Assembly (NCBI GenBank): GCA_018524725.1
Contig: JAEUWP010000024.1
Location: 62,001-126,000 of the forward strand
Reading direction: 5' to 3'
DNA from: Podaxis mareebaensis
Lineage: Eukaryota > Basidiomycota > Agaricomycetes > Agaricales > Agaricaceae
DNA: 64,000 nt
Part shown: positions 23,868-35,164 of the stretch, piece after piece
Layout of the letters: every line of letters begins with the position of its first letter
How positions within the stretch are numbered: position 1 is the first letter of the stretch
Notes under the pieces: generated by a model
What the model was told of the DNA's origin: nothing
Database searches by the model: none
The model's input: the letters and a program-made list of their open reading frames with translations, nothing else
Made by a program: the position numbers and the translations under genes

Positions 23868-24588
23868 GGCAGACGAGGTTTTTTGTTTGTATGAGGGAAA
23901 ATGGTGGACGGTTCAGGGCGGAAGAGTGAAGGTGGGTGGATTTCCGGTCGATGGCGCGTCATTTTCTTCCACTTAGGAGCTTTTATCTGTGTCCAGTGCA
24001 TCTATTTCACAATTGTGCTTCGACTTTGTCTTTTTGCGTGGACACACAATCGGTCCAATTGCCTTGGCGACTCCGCTTTGACCTGGCAACCTATGTACAA
24101 ATGCACAACGCTTTGACGACGCTGGAACGGTTCATGGAGTGGCTCAACGGCAAGGTGTTTGGTCGAAGTCAGCATTTATTTGGAACCTATTGTATGTTTC
24201 TGCATGTTATGGACCATGAATTGGACGGAGGGTTAACAAAGCATTTCGGTTTGCCGACGTTGCGACGGTTTCCTGGGGGCATTGTTAATCGTGCATTGCC
24301 TATTTTGATCTTCGACTCTAATTGGTAGCCGCCGTCGACGCAGTGTCCGATTAATGCACTCCCAAAATACAAAGATACACAAACCAATGAAACGGTCGAC
24401 GGCGTCAAAGCACACCCAGGTCAAGCTGTTCGCCAGTTCAATGCTCCTAACTTTGGGAACCAACGGTAGTCAATACGAGCCCACGGTGTATAAAACGCTC
24501 ACCTACATCCAAAAACTACCAGCTATATTTCACCTAGGCTTGCTTTCCGTCATTCACCCACTCTTGAGGCACCCTTCCAATTCTCGCG

Positions 24589-25495
24589 ATGCCTGGACTG
24601 ATTGGTCTTGTTCAATGGATCCAAGCCGGTATCAATTGTTCCCACAGCCCGCTTTTTGTTCAAGTTCCAGACGTTCAGCCCTCGCCATTGCCTGCCTCCG
24701 ATCCTATCGTTGATGAGGACATCACAATGAGAGATTCTTCTCCGGCTTGTGGTATGTCCGCTCACTAACCGGCTGTCAATTGCTGATTGTCCACACAACA
24801 CAGAGGACTCAGACGATGCCTGGAGTCAGCTCAAAGCCTTCGCTCAGAACCTTGTCACCAAAGACCCTCGTACCCTCACACCTCACGAGGCCGCTTTGCT
24901 ACGTATCCTGAACCAGCGCTATGGGGTCCAACAAGAAGAGATGAACCGTAGCCGTGTCAAACGCTCTTGTTCACTTGTTGATCAAGTCATGAAATCTCCG
25001 CCTCCTGTTCACCAGACCCTCCCTCCTCAACAACCTTGCAGCATTCCCTACTCCGAACTACGAGATTGCCCTCATGAAGCTAAAGAAACCAATTTCCGTG
25101 GAGAGCCAAATGTTTCGACCGACCTGCCAGTTAGGCAGCCTCGTACCAACGAGGAGCGCATTGTACGTTACGCGGAAGATTGGGCTTTGCTGAAATCAGG
25201 TCATTTGGTTGACGGAAATGCGACCTTTGACCAGATGCCTTGGCCCGCCTTCTTCAACGTAAACAGGGATTGCTTGGATGAACTGACTCTTGAGTCCATT
25301 CGGGCGTTCATTTTACATCCTTCTCGCCTCGGGGCGAAGTCGCCTCAGAAGATTTTGAACGATGAGCTCTTGCGATGGCACCAAGACAAACTCACTGTTA
25401 TCCTCCGGAAATTTGCTCCTGAGGATCGTCCAACCATCCTTGCGGCTGGCAATAGAATTGCGACTTTTTTAGTTCAACTTCGTGATACAATCTAG
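24589..25495 (+). CDS. NFKBIL1-like protein with J-type RWHxDK motif
   Basis: Exon 1 starts MPGLIGLVQWIQAGINCSHS and ends at GATTCTTCTCCGGCTTGTG; a short intron (GTATGT...ACACAG) joins to EDSDDAWSQLKAFAQNLV. After a polar middle the C-terminal third reads ERIVRYAEDWALLKSG, MPWPAFFNVNRDCLDELTLE, then LNDELLRWHQDKLTVILRKF and RPTILAAGNRIATFLVQLRD. The RWHxDK helix followed by a conserved tail is typical of the C-terminus of NF-kappa-B-inhibitor-like (NFKBIL1) and related fungal proteins, which resemble a degenerate J domain. Biological role unknown; the assignment rests on this motif. The stop is at 25493-25495. It begins about 300 bp right of duplicated block B. Confidence 0.6.
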
Positions 25496-25811
25496 CGCTT
25501 TAATCTCTTGGATTTTCAACGTTCTGTGTCGATGTAAGTAGATCTCTAGTAGCACTCTTTTAAGACGAAGTAAATACTGACATATTTTTCTCCCTGCATC
25601 CTACGATGATTTGTTATGATTTATGCCTTGTGTACGCGTTGTCCCCCTGCTTATGTCTATGCTTCTGCCTGAATAAACCACCTTATCTCCCCAATTCCTA
25701 CGCCGATCTCCACCTGAACGCGAATCCAGACTGTGGCTGTGTGATCCATTGGGAGAACGCTAGCTAAGAATAATGGGTACGTGATTGGCTTTGTAATGAT
25801 CATACGGCTAG

Positions 25812-26157
25812 GATCTGGGAACCGTTTTACCTTCCTTCAGCCTGGTGGCCACACCACGGAATACTGAACGCCGGTACGAGCAAACTCCTTTCGCGCGTTA
25901 CGGAAGCACTCTATGATTGTGATTGGCCAAGTGACTTGGAGAGGCTGATCCATCTATTCTGTAAGTTCCCTTCCATGGTTTTGAGACCATTGTGACTATC
26001 AACCCTGGTAAAACATGAGAACCTAGATACAAATTTGGGTCAGTCTGATGTCGAATGGTCTAAAGGAACGTTCGAAATCACGGAGCCTTTCTTTCGTCCC
26101 ATTGGAGCACTTTATTTAAAGGCCTTCTTCTGTCATTTAGACACCCCTGCTCTCCAA
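25812..26157 (+). other. Coding-like sequence upstream of the MFS gene
   Basis: An open frame from 25812 (IWEPFYLPSAWWPHHGILNA) runs to an intron at about 25962 and continues (NLGQSDVEWSKGTFEITEPF) in frame into the MFS coding sequence. Composition looks protein-like, yet no ATG opens it: the preceding in-frame codons reach a TAA. It may be the 3' part of a first exon whose start was lost, a 5'-extended transporter, or part of another gene. No family was recognised. Confidence 0.35.
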
Positions 26158-28823
26158 ATGCCAGTGCAGCCTATGGAGCCTCAAGATAACGGAAAGCACA
26201 AGGAAGATCCGGAGAATGGTCCTGAGTCGACGGAGCTGTCATCAGAGCTCGACATCTACACGTATCACGAGAAACACGCTGGCCGTTTGGTTCTTGACCC
26301 AGAGTATGGATCTCTTCGATTGATTGGTGCATCCGCCGACCAGAGTGTCTAGCGAAGCAAGGGAAGAGTTTGGTCCAGAGATCGCGGCGAGACTCAAATT
26401 GACGAAGGATGGTCGAAAGGTCCTATGGCCGCAACCCACAGATGATCCTAATGATCCTCAGAACGTACGCATATTTTTCTCACTGTTACGGACTCGACGT
26501 CTGATGATACCCTCAGTGGAGTAATGCTCAAAAACACCTGCAACTCTTTATCATAACCCTCGCAGCCGTCGTGCCTGATTTCGATTCGGGAATTGGTGAG
26601 TCGTACCTAGTAAAGGGCTATCACTGACTCTAATCGCTCTCTTTGGGTTCAGGAATTGCCACTGTATTCGCTCTGGCCGAGGAGTTCCATACGACAACTG
26701 GACACATCAACAACCTAACCTCTAAGTAAGCCAATTTCCTCTTTTCTATACTTCCCAGCTCAACTCGTGCTTGAAGCTGGAGTATATTTTTGATAGGTAC
26801 GGGTAACAATCCTCCTCGTGGGTCCCCCGATAGCGTCCCGTTGATACCAATGCACTGATAGGTTGGGGTGGCTTATTCTTTGTCATGCTCATGCGGAAGT
26901 ATGGTCGACTTCCGGTCCTCTTCTGGACGCAGGTATTTACTAATTATCAGCACACGCCAGTAAGTTAAAGATCTCCTCACGATTGTGTAGCTTTTGGCTT
27001 TGGGATTTTTGGTTGGCACTGCGTTTGCGCCCAACATTCGAGTATTCGCCGGTGATTTCTTCCCATTCCAGCCGTGCTAAGCATCAGCCTAACCACGCAA
27101 TCCGGTAAAGGAATGCGATGCCTAACAGGATTCTTTGCGTAAGTTGCTTCTCCATGTTGACTTCACAGCAGTTGTTTATGATGTTCCGAAGCACTTGTCC
27201 TCAGGTTACTGTAAGACCCCGAGGTCTATTTTGTCGTCTCTCAGGCATTGACGTCAACGGGTGATCAGGGTTTATATACAATTGCAGATATCTATCCATT
27301 TCATCTTCAAGCCCGAAAGGTGACGTTAACGCTGGCCGAGTCATCTCTCTAACTTCATGGAAGAGCCAGATCAATATATGGACCATGGGTGTCTTATTAG
27401 CACCTCATCTTTCTCCTTTCGCCTTTGGCTTTCTCGTCGCTCGCGCCAACTGGAGATGGGCCTTCTGGATTGGCTGTCTGTATGGCCTTGTCGTGCTCAT
27501 TTTAATTGTTCTCTTTATGAAAGAATCGTAAGTCGATAATGATTCTTCTGAATGCTCGCTGACGCGCATGTTGTTCCGACAGCATGTATTGCCGTCATAG
27601 CAGACCCAACTGCACCGGCACCAAGGAACAAAATTCCTTAGGTACTAAGAATCACATCTGGACGTTGATTGGAGTAACGGGGATCAGGAATGTAAGACCC
27701 GAGCCAACATGGATAGAGGCGGTGGTAGCGCCAATTGATGTCGCCTGGCGGCCTCATATGTTCTTGATTTTATTATTCGAGGGGAGTAAGAATGGCCACA
27801 ACCCAGACGACATCAAGCTTAACACCTCCTCAGACAGCAGTTTTCGGATTCGGTATTGGTATCAACGTAATCTACTGAGATTGTACCCGGCTTCCTCACT
27901 TGAACTGATTTTCGGTGAGGCTAGGTAACAAATACGCTATTCCTACAAAGTCATCCCCCCGTTGGGTTTGGTTTTGACCCAACCACGGTATCAGGGATAT
28001 ATGCTACTCCTGTGGTGAGTGTCCAAGCACTCATCCGATTCGCTGTTTTTTTAGGATATTAGGTTGCATCCATTCTCGGGGAGATTATGGGACGCTATCT
28101 GAACGATTGGGTCATGGACTTTAGCGTTAAGAAGAACCATGGTGTATTTGAAGCAGAGTCGCGATTGTGGTACGCAGACCCGTCGGACGCTCAGTTCGCA
28201 CAATTTACTTATGAGTAGGACTTGTTATATCGGCATTGCTTTATATGTCGTGGGCTTTGTCCTCCTGGGAGTCTCTTTACAAGATCGGCTCCCGATACCG
28301 GTTATTGTTGTGGGATGGGCCATTGCACAGATTGCTGTCCTTGTAACCACGGTAGCTGTTTGTGAGCTTATGCGACTAGGAACATGCTAGGAACATACCT
28401 CATTATTGGATGATCCCAGACGCTTACTGCAACGATTGTTTCCCTAACAAGCGAGGAGAAATCAGCGCATTGCTCAACCTGGTCCGGGTATTGGGTGGTA
28501 CGTTGCTCTGGACGGAAGGCGACGAAGTATACTGAGAATACCCCTCATAGGCTTTAGCGTTGCTTATTATCAGGTACCTTGGGCATCAAAACACGGAGCA
28601 CTCCAAACCCTTGGCTGTGAAGCAGCGTAAGCATGCTCTTAATACTAACTGAATACTAACTGAAGAATGTGCTAACAATGATTAGAATCGTTGCAGGACT
28701 CTTCATTCTCACCATCCCCTTTTTGCAGTACAAGGGCCGATCGATTCGCGTGAGCACTAGATCCGTTTGGTATCACGTATCGCTAGAAAATTAATCCCTC
28801 TATTCCAGGCGCGTTTCTCTTGA
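26158..28823 (+). CDS. MFS transporter, possibly frame-damaged
   Basis: Major-facilitator exporter-type protein of 12 helices. The ATG at 26158 (MPVQPMEPQDNGKHKE) follows a TATTTAAA 45 bp upstream. Recognisable blocks: ELDIYTYHEKHAGRLVLDPE, KLTKDGRKVLWPQPTDDP, IITLAAVVPDFDSGIGIATV, GWGGLFFVMLMRKYGRLPVL, AFAPNIRVFAGMRCLTGFFA, TIADIYPFHLQARK, INIWTMGVLLAPHLSPFAFG, WRWAFWIGCLYGLVVLILIV, RLWTCYIGIALYVVGFVLLG and YCNDCFPNKRGEISALLNLV, ending at TGA 28821-28823. About 16 canonical introns keep the frame almost everywhere. The exception is near 26796-26815: the exon coding VTILLVGWGG cannot be joined to LTSK in frame. Substrate unknown. It is either a recent pseudogene or carries a sequence error or odd splice at that point. 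Confidence 0.7.
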
Positions 28824-29880
28824 GGTCCTGGGGCGCGCCGTAAAGTCGCTCCTACTCACATTCTCAGGGCAGGGCGGTACCGAACATTCTCCCAGGTGCA
28901 TATAGGAAGATGTGGCTGTTTCTTAGGTCGCATCAATGGATCCTATTCTCACTTCCTTAAGCCAAATGTCCTGGCCGACTAAATCACAGTGGTGAACCGA
29001 AGTGCAGTAAGAGGCGACATTGACGCCACGATCTTAGTCCCACCTGTCGAGACCTTTACGGTGAAATAAGGGACTAAGAAATTGAGAGGTCAAGTGTAAA
29101 GGAAAATTTCCAGCAACAACGGTGAGCTAGTCAAAATACATGACAAGATCGCCCGGAAATGAAATCCAACAAAACACCTGAAATGTTCTCTTGCTGGCTC
29201 ATTCTAATATAAGTATCCATGCTGTATGTCATTGTTATGAGAACAAGCGGTGCCGGATTTGGCGCCAAACCGACGTCTAAGCGTCAAATGCTGTCAGCTG
29301 CCACTTCACCTCGTTCAATAAGCAGACCTCTCTACCCACTGCACTATGGATGCGTGGTCACGCTTTCGAACACAGAAGGAAGGAGGCCGGTGCGTAAGAC
29401 AGTATGACTCGAGCACCCACAGTGCCTAAACTCGTTAACGGTTAACATGCCATAGGGCTCATGAACGTGAGTATAGCCCTTCTGGTTTCGCTGATTGAGC
29501 CCGCCCATCTGAAGGTGCCGAAGTCAGAGATTTTGGTACTCTCCCGCCTGGCTTTGTTCCTATGTCCATATTTCCAACTTCGGATGCTGGGAGACACGAT
29601 CCCAGCCCAAGGCAATACCGTACGACAAGGCAATCAATATATCGTTCCTCCTCAGTAGAGCGGGTGCTTCCGACTCACCCACCGATATCTGCCCGTAGGG
29701 GAATGGCCCGTAGTTCTAGCTGGATAGGGCCTGGACCAAGTAGGATATTCAGCCCCTGTTTGTTAGAAAGACCTAGCTCACCTAACAGGCCTAACAGAAG
29801 TACAAGATAAGCACAAATACTTTACAACGGAATCCTCTGATGGTAAAGTAACACTATCTGGATAATGACAACTGCAGAAC
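28824..29880. other. Intergenic region, no gene seen
   Basis: About 1 kb between the MFS transporter and the first kinase gene. Open frames at 29219-29810 overlap one another on both strands and show no family motif. No repeat, RNA gene or transposon end was recognised. Confidence 0.4.
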
Positions 29881-30506
29881 AATGTCCATCAAACAGAAGA
29901 AAGTGGAGATGAATACAGTTTTACTGTCCTACCGCCGTCACCAACTGCGGACTCGGATGGTGAGAATTCCTACCCTCCTCACAGGCTTTCTTGATAATCG
30001 CGAACTATGTGATAGGCGACTCTACAGACTCTGCACACTATTCAGTTGAAGCATCACCGCCCTCGCCATTATTAGATGATGCTGATGGTAAGAGGGCCTG
30101 TTACTTTTCAGCTGGAAGTTTCGGAAAGATCAACGATCATGAATTTAAAGACTTACGATTTGAAGACAATCAAAATCATCTTAAACCATTTCCACCATTT
30201 CCAGCACCGCGCTTTTATGGTAAGCTCCTTTCCGTAAGATCTGGTGCAAAGATAAAATCACTAGAAGAATCAAACCGTCACACCACCCAAGCACAACCAC
30301 ACACGCCGCGACAAACAACGCAAGGTGAATGGCCCGCTCAGTCAATTCTTGCCATGTTACCACTAAACAATCGACATAGATATCTCCCCGGTGGCACCGC
30401 AGATGATATACGGCAACAAGCCTAGCCCTCCGTGGGGATTTCCTCCGGGTTGGGTGCCGGGTGGTAAGGCTAAGGCTCTTCATCTTCCTGGAACTTTTGG
30501 AGACTC

Positions 30507-32223
30507 ATGTCAAGGGAAGACAGCCCACCCACGCCAGAAATACCATGGTTCCCAGAATCCTCAGCAAGTTCCACACCTCAATTGTCCACGGTATCACTGC
30601 TTGGGATGGACCCTGTATCTCCCGACCACTTCATAACAAATGCACCTCTTCCCCTGGTAAGCGTGTTTCCTACATATGGAAGAGACGTTTCGGACTTAAC
30701 ATTCAATAAATAAGTCCCCTCCCCAGCTCCCTGCAACTCCAAATCTTATAACTACAGAGCCTAGGAACAGAGATGTAGGCAAACTCATGAAAACAATACT
30801 ACAGAGCAAAATTGCCTATAAGGCTTTGCTTGGATCAAAGGCAAGGAGGGCACAGAGGGTCCTTGATGTTATGCAGAAGGTAGATATGAGTGATCTGAAC
30901 TGATTCTGAACGGACAGCTATTAGATGACCGAGATACGTCAGAAGAGTTGAGGCGGCCGATATTATATGCGACAATGCGCCTCTGCACGGTGTCTGGCAT
31001 CTATCCTCCATGCCTGACTCTCCAAGATATCTGTTACGAACCCAATCCAGTAGCAGCTGGCTGTTTTGGGGAGATATGGAAAGGCTATCTCAGAAATCAA
31101 CCCGTCTCCCTCAAGGTCGCCAAACTCTATCAGAAATCAAAAATTGAACACCTTATAAAGGTTAGTTTATGAGAATAGTGACTACCCTTCTTTGACGCTG
31201 TGGTAGAGCTCGGCAAGGGAAGCCATTATGTGGGGAAACCTTGAACACCCTAACCTTCTGCCATTCTATGGAATATATCATCTAGGTGATAATTATGGCC
31301 GTGTGTGTTTGGTCTCACTATGGATGGAGAACGGCAATATCTGTGATTACTTGGAGGCAAACCCGGAGGCACCGCGCCTACCACTAGTGAGTATTGATTC
31401 AAACACCTTTTACTTCCGTGAGATTGTCTCTCATCTATAAAGATATTCGAATTTCTTGCAGGACTGGCACATTTACATGAACATAAAATTGTGCATGGTG
31501 ATCTTAAAGGAGTGCGTTCAAATTTTACCCTACTGCGTAAAGGAGACTTAATTTATGTATTAGGCCAATATTTTGATATCTCCCTCTGGTACGGCATGCC
31601 TCAGTGACTTTGGCCTGTCTTCCGTGGTGGATACGGAGATCCTCCAATGGACATCACAAGAAATGATGTCTCGTACTGGCGGTACAATGCACTGGCAGGC
31701 CCCGGAACTCATGGAGGATGTTGAAGGTGGTGTGAGGCTCACCTTTGAGAGCGATGTTTACTCAGTCACATTGGTGATGTACGAGGTACTTTCTGAGTCC
31801 GCGTTTCTTCAGAAGATCTGGTCTTGGCTGATTGAGGTACTACCACAGGTTCTGACCAGCCAAATCCCTTACCATGAGTTCGCGCTTGAAGCAACAGTCA
31901 TTATCAACGTGCTGAGGCGTATTCTGCCAAGCCGTCCTTCCAAAGACCTGAAGTTGGAGTTGTCGGATGAAGTGTGGGAAGTAATGCAAGAATGCTGGAG
32001 TCAGGTTCCCCATCAACGACCAACAGCTCAGCAAGTCGCCGAGAAATTGGCCAAACTTCCTCCGACTGAATTGACGACTAGACGGATGGCTTATTATCAG
32101 AACTACCAACGAGGGGATGTAATGAACACACTTACACCCAGAGCTTTCAGACTTGCCATACGTGGCCACAATCCCAGTTATTCTTGGGATGAGATCAGCC
32201 TGCTCAGGGAATATGTGAGTTAG
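30507..32223 (+). CDS. TKL-type protein kinase 1
   Basis: Protein kinase of the expanded tyrosine-kinase-like group of Agaricomycetes. From MSREDSPPTPEIPWFPESSA, exons give a short helical module (TILQSKIAYKALLGSKARRA, ending in LDVMQK), then the linker RPILYATMRLCTVSGIYPPC and the kinase domain: glycine loop AAGCFGEIWKG, ATP lysine in VSLKVAKLY, hinge LVSLWMENGNICDYL, catalytic loop HEHKIVHGDLKG then ANILIS, LSDFGLSSV, APE-type motif WQAPELMED, and the C-lobe with EVWEVMQECWSQVPHQRPTA. Asp replaces no key residue, but the loop is HGDLK, not HRDLK. The stop is at 32221-32223. Proline-rich acidic exons upstream (from about 29880, SFTVLPPSPTADSDG) may belong to the same gene, so the start is uncertain. 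Likely cytosolic signalling enzyme; target unknown. Confidence 0.82.
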
Positions 32224-32319
32224 TTTTATATTTCCAGAGATGATTTCCCATTGAGCATGGTGTTAGGCTGAGCGGGACACAACAATTTAGGGTGGCGGGA
32301 CATCAGGTGGGCGGAGGTA

Positions 32320-33798
32320 CAGTCGCCTCTCTCTTAACCCATAGCCATCAGTGGAAGCGTTGAACTATGGGTTACGACAGAGTATGGGTTATCAAAGAGG
32401 TCTGTTTTTAGTGCCAAAGAAATTCATTCAAAGTAGAAAAAACATTTCCATGCTATATCATGCAAAAAGGCTCCTATAAGCAAAAAGATAAGGGGTAGCT
32501 TGCACACTATACATCTTTTCGGGGGGAACAGTCAAGGATACTTGTATCTTTTAGGTTTCCTACCCCCTCCAGACAAAGTTGACGGTTGAATTTCGCCAAA
32601 ATCTGTTCCGCTGACCTTGAGAATGAGTGGTTCGCGGTGGGAGTGATACCTGTTTCGAGTGATTCTTCATCTGCAGTTGTAATTTTTCGCATCCGGACGG
32701 TTGGGACCCGGGAGCAGTCTTCCGAGTTGATGATATTTGGTGTTTGGGAACGTGCAGGCCCTTTTCCAATGTCTCAAGAAGGGTGGCTGGCTTCAGCGGC
32801 ATGGGGTAGGCAGTCGCAAAAAACACTGATGCTTTTTTTCTTTTTCTTTTTTTTTCGGCTGCTAAGTACCATATTGACGTATGAGACTTGCTCTGTCGGA
32901 TGTGAAGGTCCGGCCATTGGTCATATTTTGACATAAATCTATTGTATTATGTCATGGGCGCTATGGGTTTTTGGCCTGAACGACCTTTTTTTTTCATTTT
33001 ATTGTCCACGTAACTACTGTACATGACGGACATCGCAATCCTACGACTAAGAGAGTGGTTTCCCGGGCCCTATGCCCTGATTAGCCTCACAGGTATGCTT
33101 CAGCCCAGTGGACGGCACACCCCCAGCGCTCGCTCCCCCCACTGTCCGGCACGGAAACGCCGTTTGAAGCATCACCTCCCTCCCCGCGTCGCCATCTGTT
33201 CCTATATCCTGATTCTGAGTGTTTGCTGGCTGTCGGCCAGGCTGGGAGGGGTCTGTTGCCTGCCCTTCCAGCGTTCTGGTTCATATCATTAAGTAACGAT
33301 TGTCGAGGTGGCCTTTTGAGGGTGGTGTAATGTGTGGGTTGGGGTGGGTTGGTGCGGCTTGTCTAGGTGTTGGTGTTGGTTTCCTTGATCTTGAGCGATC
33401 CCATGGTTTGCCTGAATCTCTTCGTTGCGTCTAGGTAGTTTAGGAGCTCCTTTATTCCTTGCTCTGATGCGAAGATTTTCTTGAGTTCGTAAGAGTTTCC
33501 TCTGCCTAACCGCTTCCGCATTGTTGCCCTTTCGTTGTCATGCTTCGGACAGTCCAGAATGAAGTGCTTAATGGTCTCTGGGATGTAACGTCTTGTGCTT
33601 TCCCAGCACCAATCGCATTTGTCGTCGTCCCTCTGACCTATCTTTTTTTAAGGCCTGAACAACCTATGGGTTATGGGGTATGTAAAGCTATGGGTTATGG
33701 GCGTGGAACCCCCGCGTACCAACTCGGTGTAAGGAAAAATCTATGGGTTATTGGAGAGTATGGGTTATTAGAGATATGGGTTAAGAGAGAGGTGACTG
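32320..33798. mobile_element. TIR DNA transposon (TA target), non-autonomous
   Basis: The left end is at 32320-32343 and the right end at 33775-33798. They form a 24-bp terminal inverted repeat with one mismatch, beginning CAGTC and ending TTAACCCATA on the element strand. Both ends abut a TA dinucleotide (32318-32319 and 33799-33800), the target duplication of Tc1/mariner-pogo elements. The element is 1479 bp. The 9-mer TATGGGTTA recurs beside the ends at 32366, 32383, 33665, 33689, 33742, 33759 and 33775, resembling subterminal transposase-binding arrays. No transposase is visible, and part of the interior is a nested LINE fragment. It begins about 100 bp beyond the stop codon of kinase 1. 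Confidence 0.82.
32986..33651 (-). mobile_element. Nested 5'-truncated LINE fragment
   Basis: Minus-strand reading from about 33630 gives KCDWCWESTRRYIPETIKHF then ILDCPKHDNERATMRKRLGR and ends SLKIKETNTNT with TAG near 33364. The CX2C...HX4C pattern and this tail are typical of the C-terminus of non-LTR retrotransposon ORF2. The 3' end runs to a T-rich tract (poly-A on the element strand) at 32986-33000. The 5' end stops abruptly at about 33651. The 13-bp flanks GGCCTGAACGACC (32973-32985) and GGCCTGAACAACC (33652-33664) form a target-site duplication with one mismatch. The insertion lies wholly inside the TIR element, so it is the younger of the two. Confidence 0.82.
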
Positions 33799-35164
33799 TA
33801 ATAATGTCCCACTTGGAGGTATTGTATTACTTATGAACTGTCTTGTAGTTTCGCTCAGGATGAGGATGCAGGCTTCGCTGAGCACTTACAAGTGACGGTA
33901 ACCCACTAATAGCCATTTTAGGCTGAGGGAATTACGACTATCCGGGTTGTGGGATATACAGCAACCGAAGACGAGACGATACCCTTCAGGAATGTTATAT
34001 TTATTTGTAATTCAATTAAATAAAAGAATGTCAGTTCCCATGAGTATCTTCACAAATAAGTCCCGGGAAATAAGGTTTCGAAACCTCAGAGCTCGAAACG
34101 CAAACAAGGACCCGAATTCGCGTTGGCGCACGGGACATCGAGTATGTGGACAGTCCCTAACACTGAGGTGATGTTCAACGCATTTTTCATCACGGGACGA
34201 CTTGATACATTGATAACTGAGACCATGAAGTCCCTGAGGTACTGCACACATCACGCACAATGAAGCAGTGGGGAATTCCAACTTCAGACACGTTAGATGA
34301 TCAACTTCAACACGACGGGACCCAAATTCAAGTACCTGCGATCTGACACCGTTCTTCTCCCCTTAGGGAATTCCACAGGCCTCAAGTTCTGTCCCACCTG
34401 CTCAGGGGTTAACAGTAAGAGGCTCAGGAAGGGTCAGATCACACCGCTGCCCGCCGCCTCGATATTGCCTTGACCTATTGTAGACAGTCCATAACATTGT
34501 GACATGTTACGCCGATCTACACCAGAGGCAAAAATCACCTTCACAATCGACAAACGCTGTCTAATAACAGTGTAACACCCTTCCACCATGCCAAAGACAC
34601 GCAGCTCCAAGGGCATTTTGCACTGCGGCTGCTGTAAGTGTATACTTGTGACCGATGGCAGTACCGCATGGAAGCCATTTTTACTCCTTACTACTTCGTG
34701 ATGAGTTTGAAGGACGACAACGAGCACTTGTAGCCTGCACCAACAGATTGGCCAATCCTACAGGGCAATACTTGCATAACCACGCCGAGACGCCAAGGCA
34801 AGCCTCACCTGCTATGGTCATATGTGTACATTCATCCGCTTGAGGGAAGTCAGTCAAGTTATAACCGTAACCGGGTTAACCGTTACGCAACCAGTTGCCG
34901 ACTTGTACAACATTGTCAATGCTCACAAACAACTCCCAGTGACTTTGAACACGTCTTCTTTCAACAGCATTACGGACCCTAGGTATAAGGAACAAACCAC
35001 CACAGTATTTGAAGTAGTGCTTACTACGGTTGTAGTTGGGTCGTAGTATCACAATGAAAATCAAACCAAGGTATCGTTCATTCACACGTAATATACAACC
35101 TTCACTTGGGTAGTTTGGCAAGAACATTGTTGCTGAGCCCTTAATAGATTTCAATGGCACCCGA
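33799..35164. other. Intergenic region, no gene seen
   Basis: About 1.4 kb between the TIR element and the 3' end of the glutamate decarboxylase gene. Overlapping short open frames on both strands lack motifs or splice logic. No RNA gene was recognised. Confidence 0.4.

Larger units (their letters stand above)
20437..24293. repeat. Segmental duplication, copy B
   Basis: Same-orientation partner of 11836-16100, from GATACAGGGACGCTCTGG to TTTCCTGGG. It carries the same two genes (F-box-like + strand; small unrecognised - strand) and lacks the 430-bp segment found in copy A. Outside these limits the flanks share nothing obvious. The material between the copies, including a Copia fragment, is not repeated. 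Confidence 0.92.

Noticed and set aside
23433..23894. 153-codon plus-strand open frame in duplicate B
   Set aside because: It is the shadow of the conserved minus-strand gene; the homologous frame in copy A is shorter and interrupted.
32560..32934. 124-codon minus-strand frame inside the TIR element as a transposase
   Set aside because: No DDE/D triad, helix-turn-helix or similarity to a pogo or mariner transposase; it overlaps low-complexity Lys/Phe coding from a poly-T tract.
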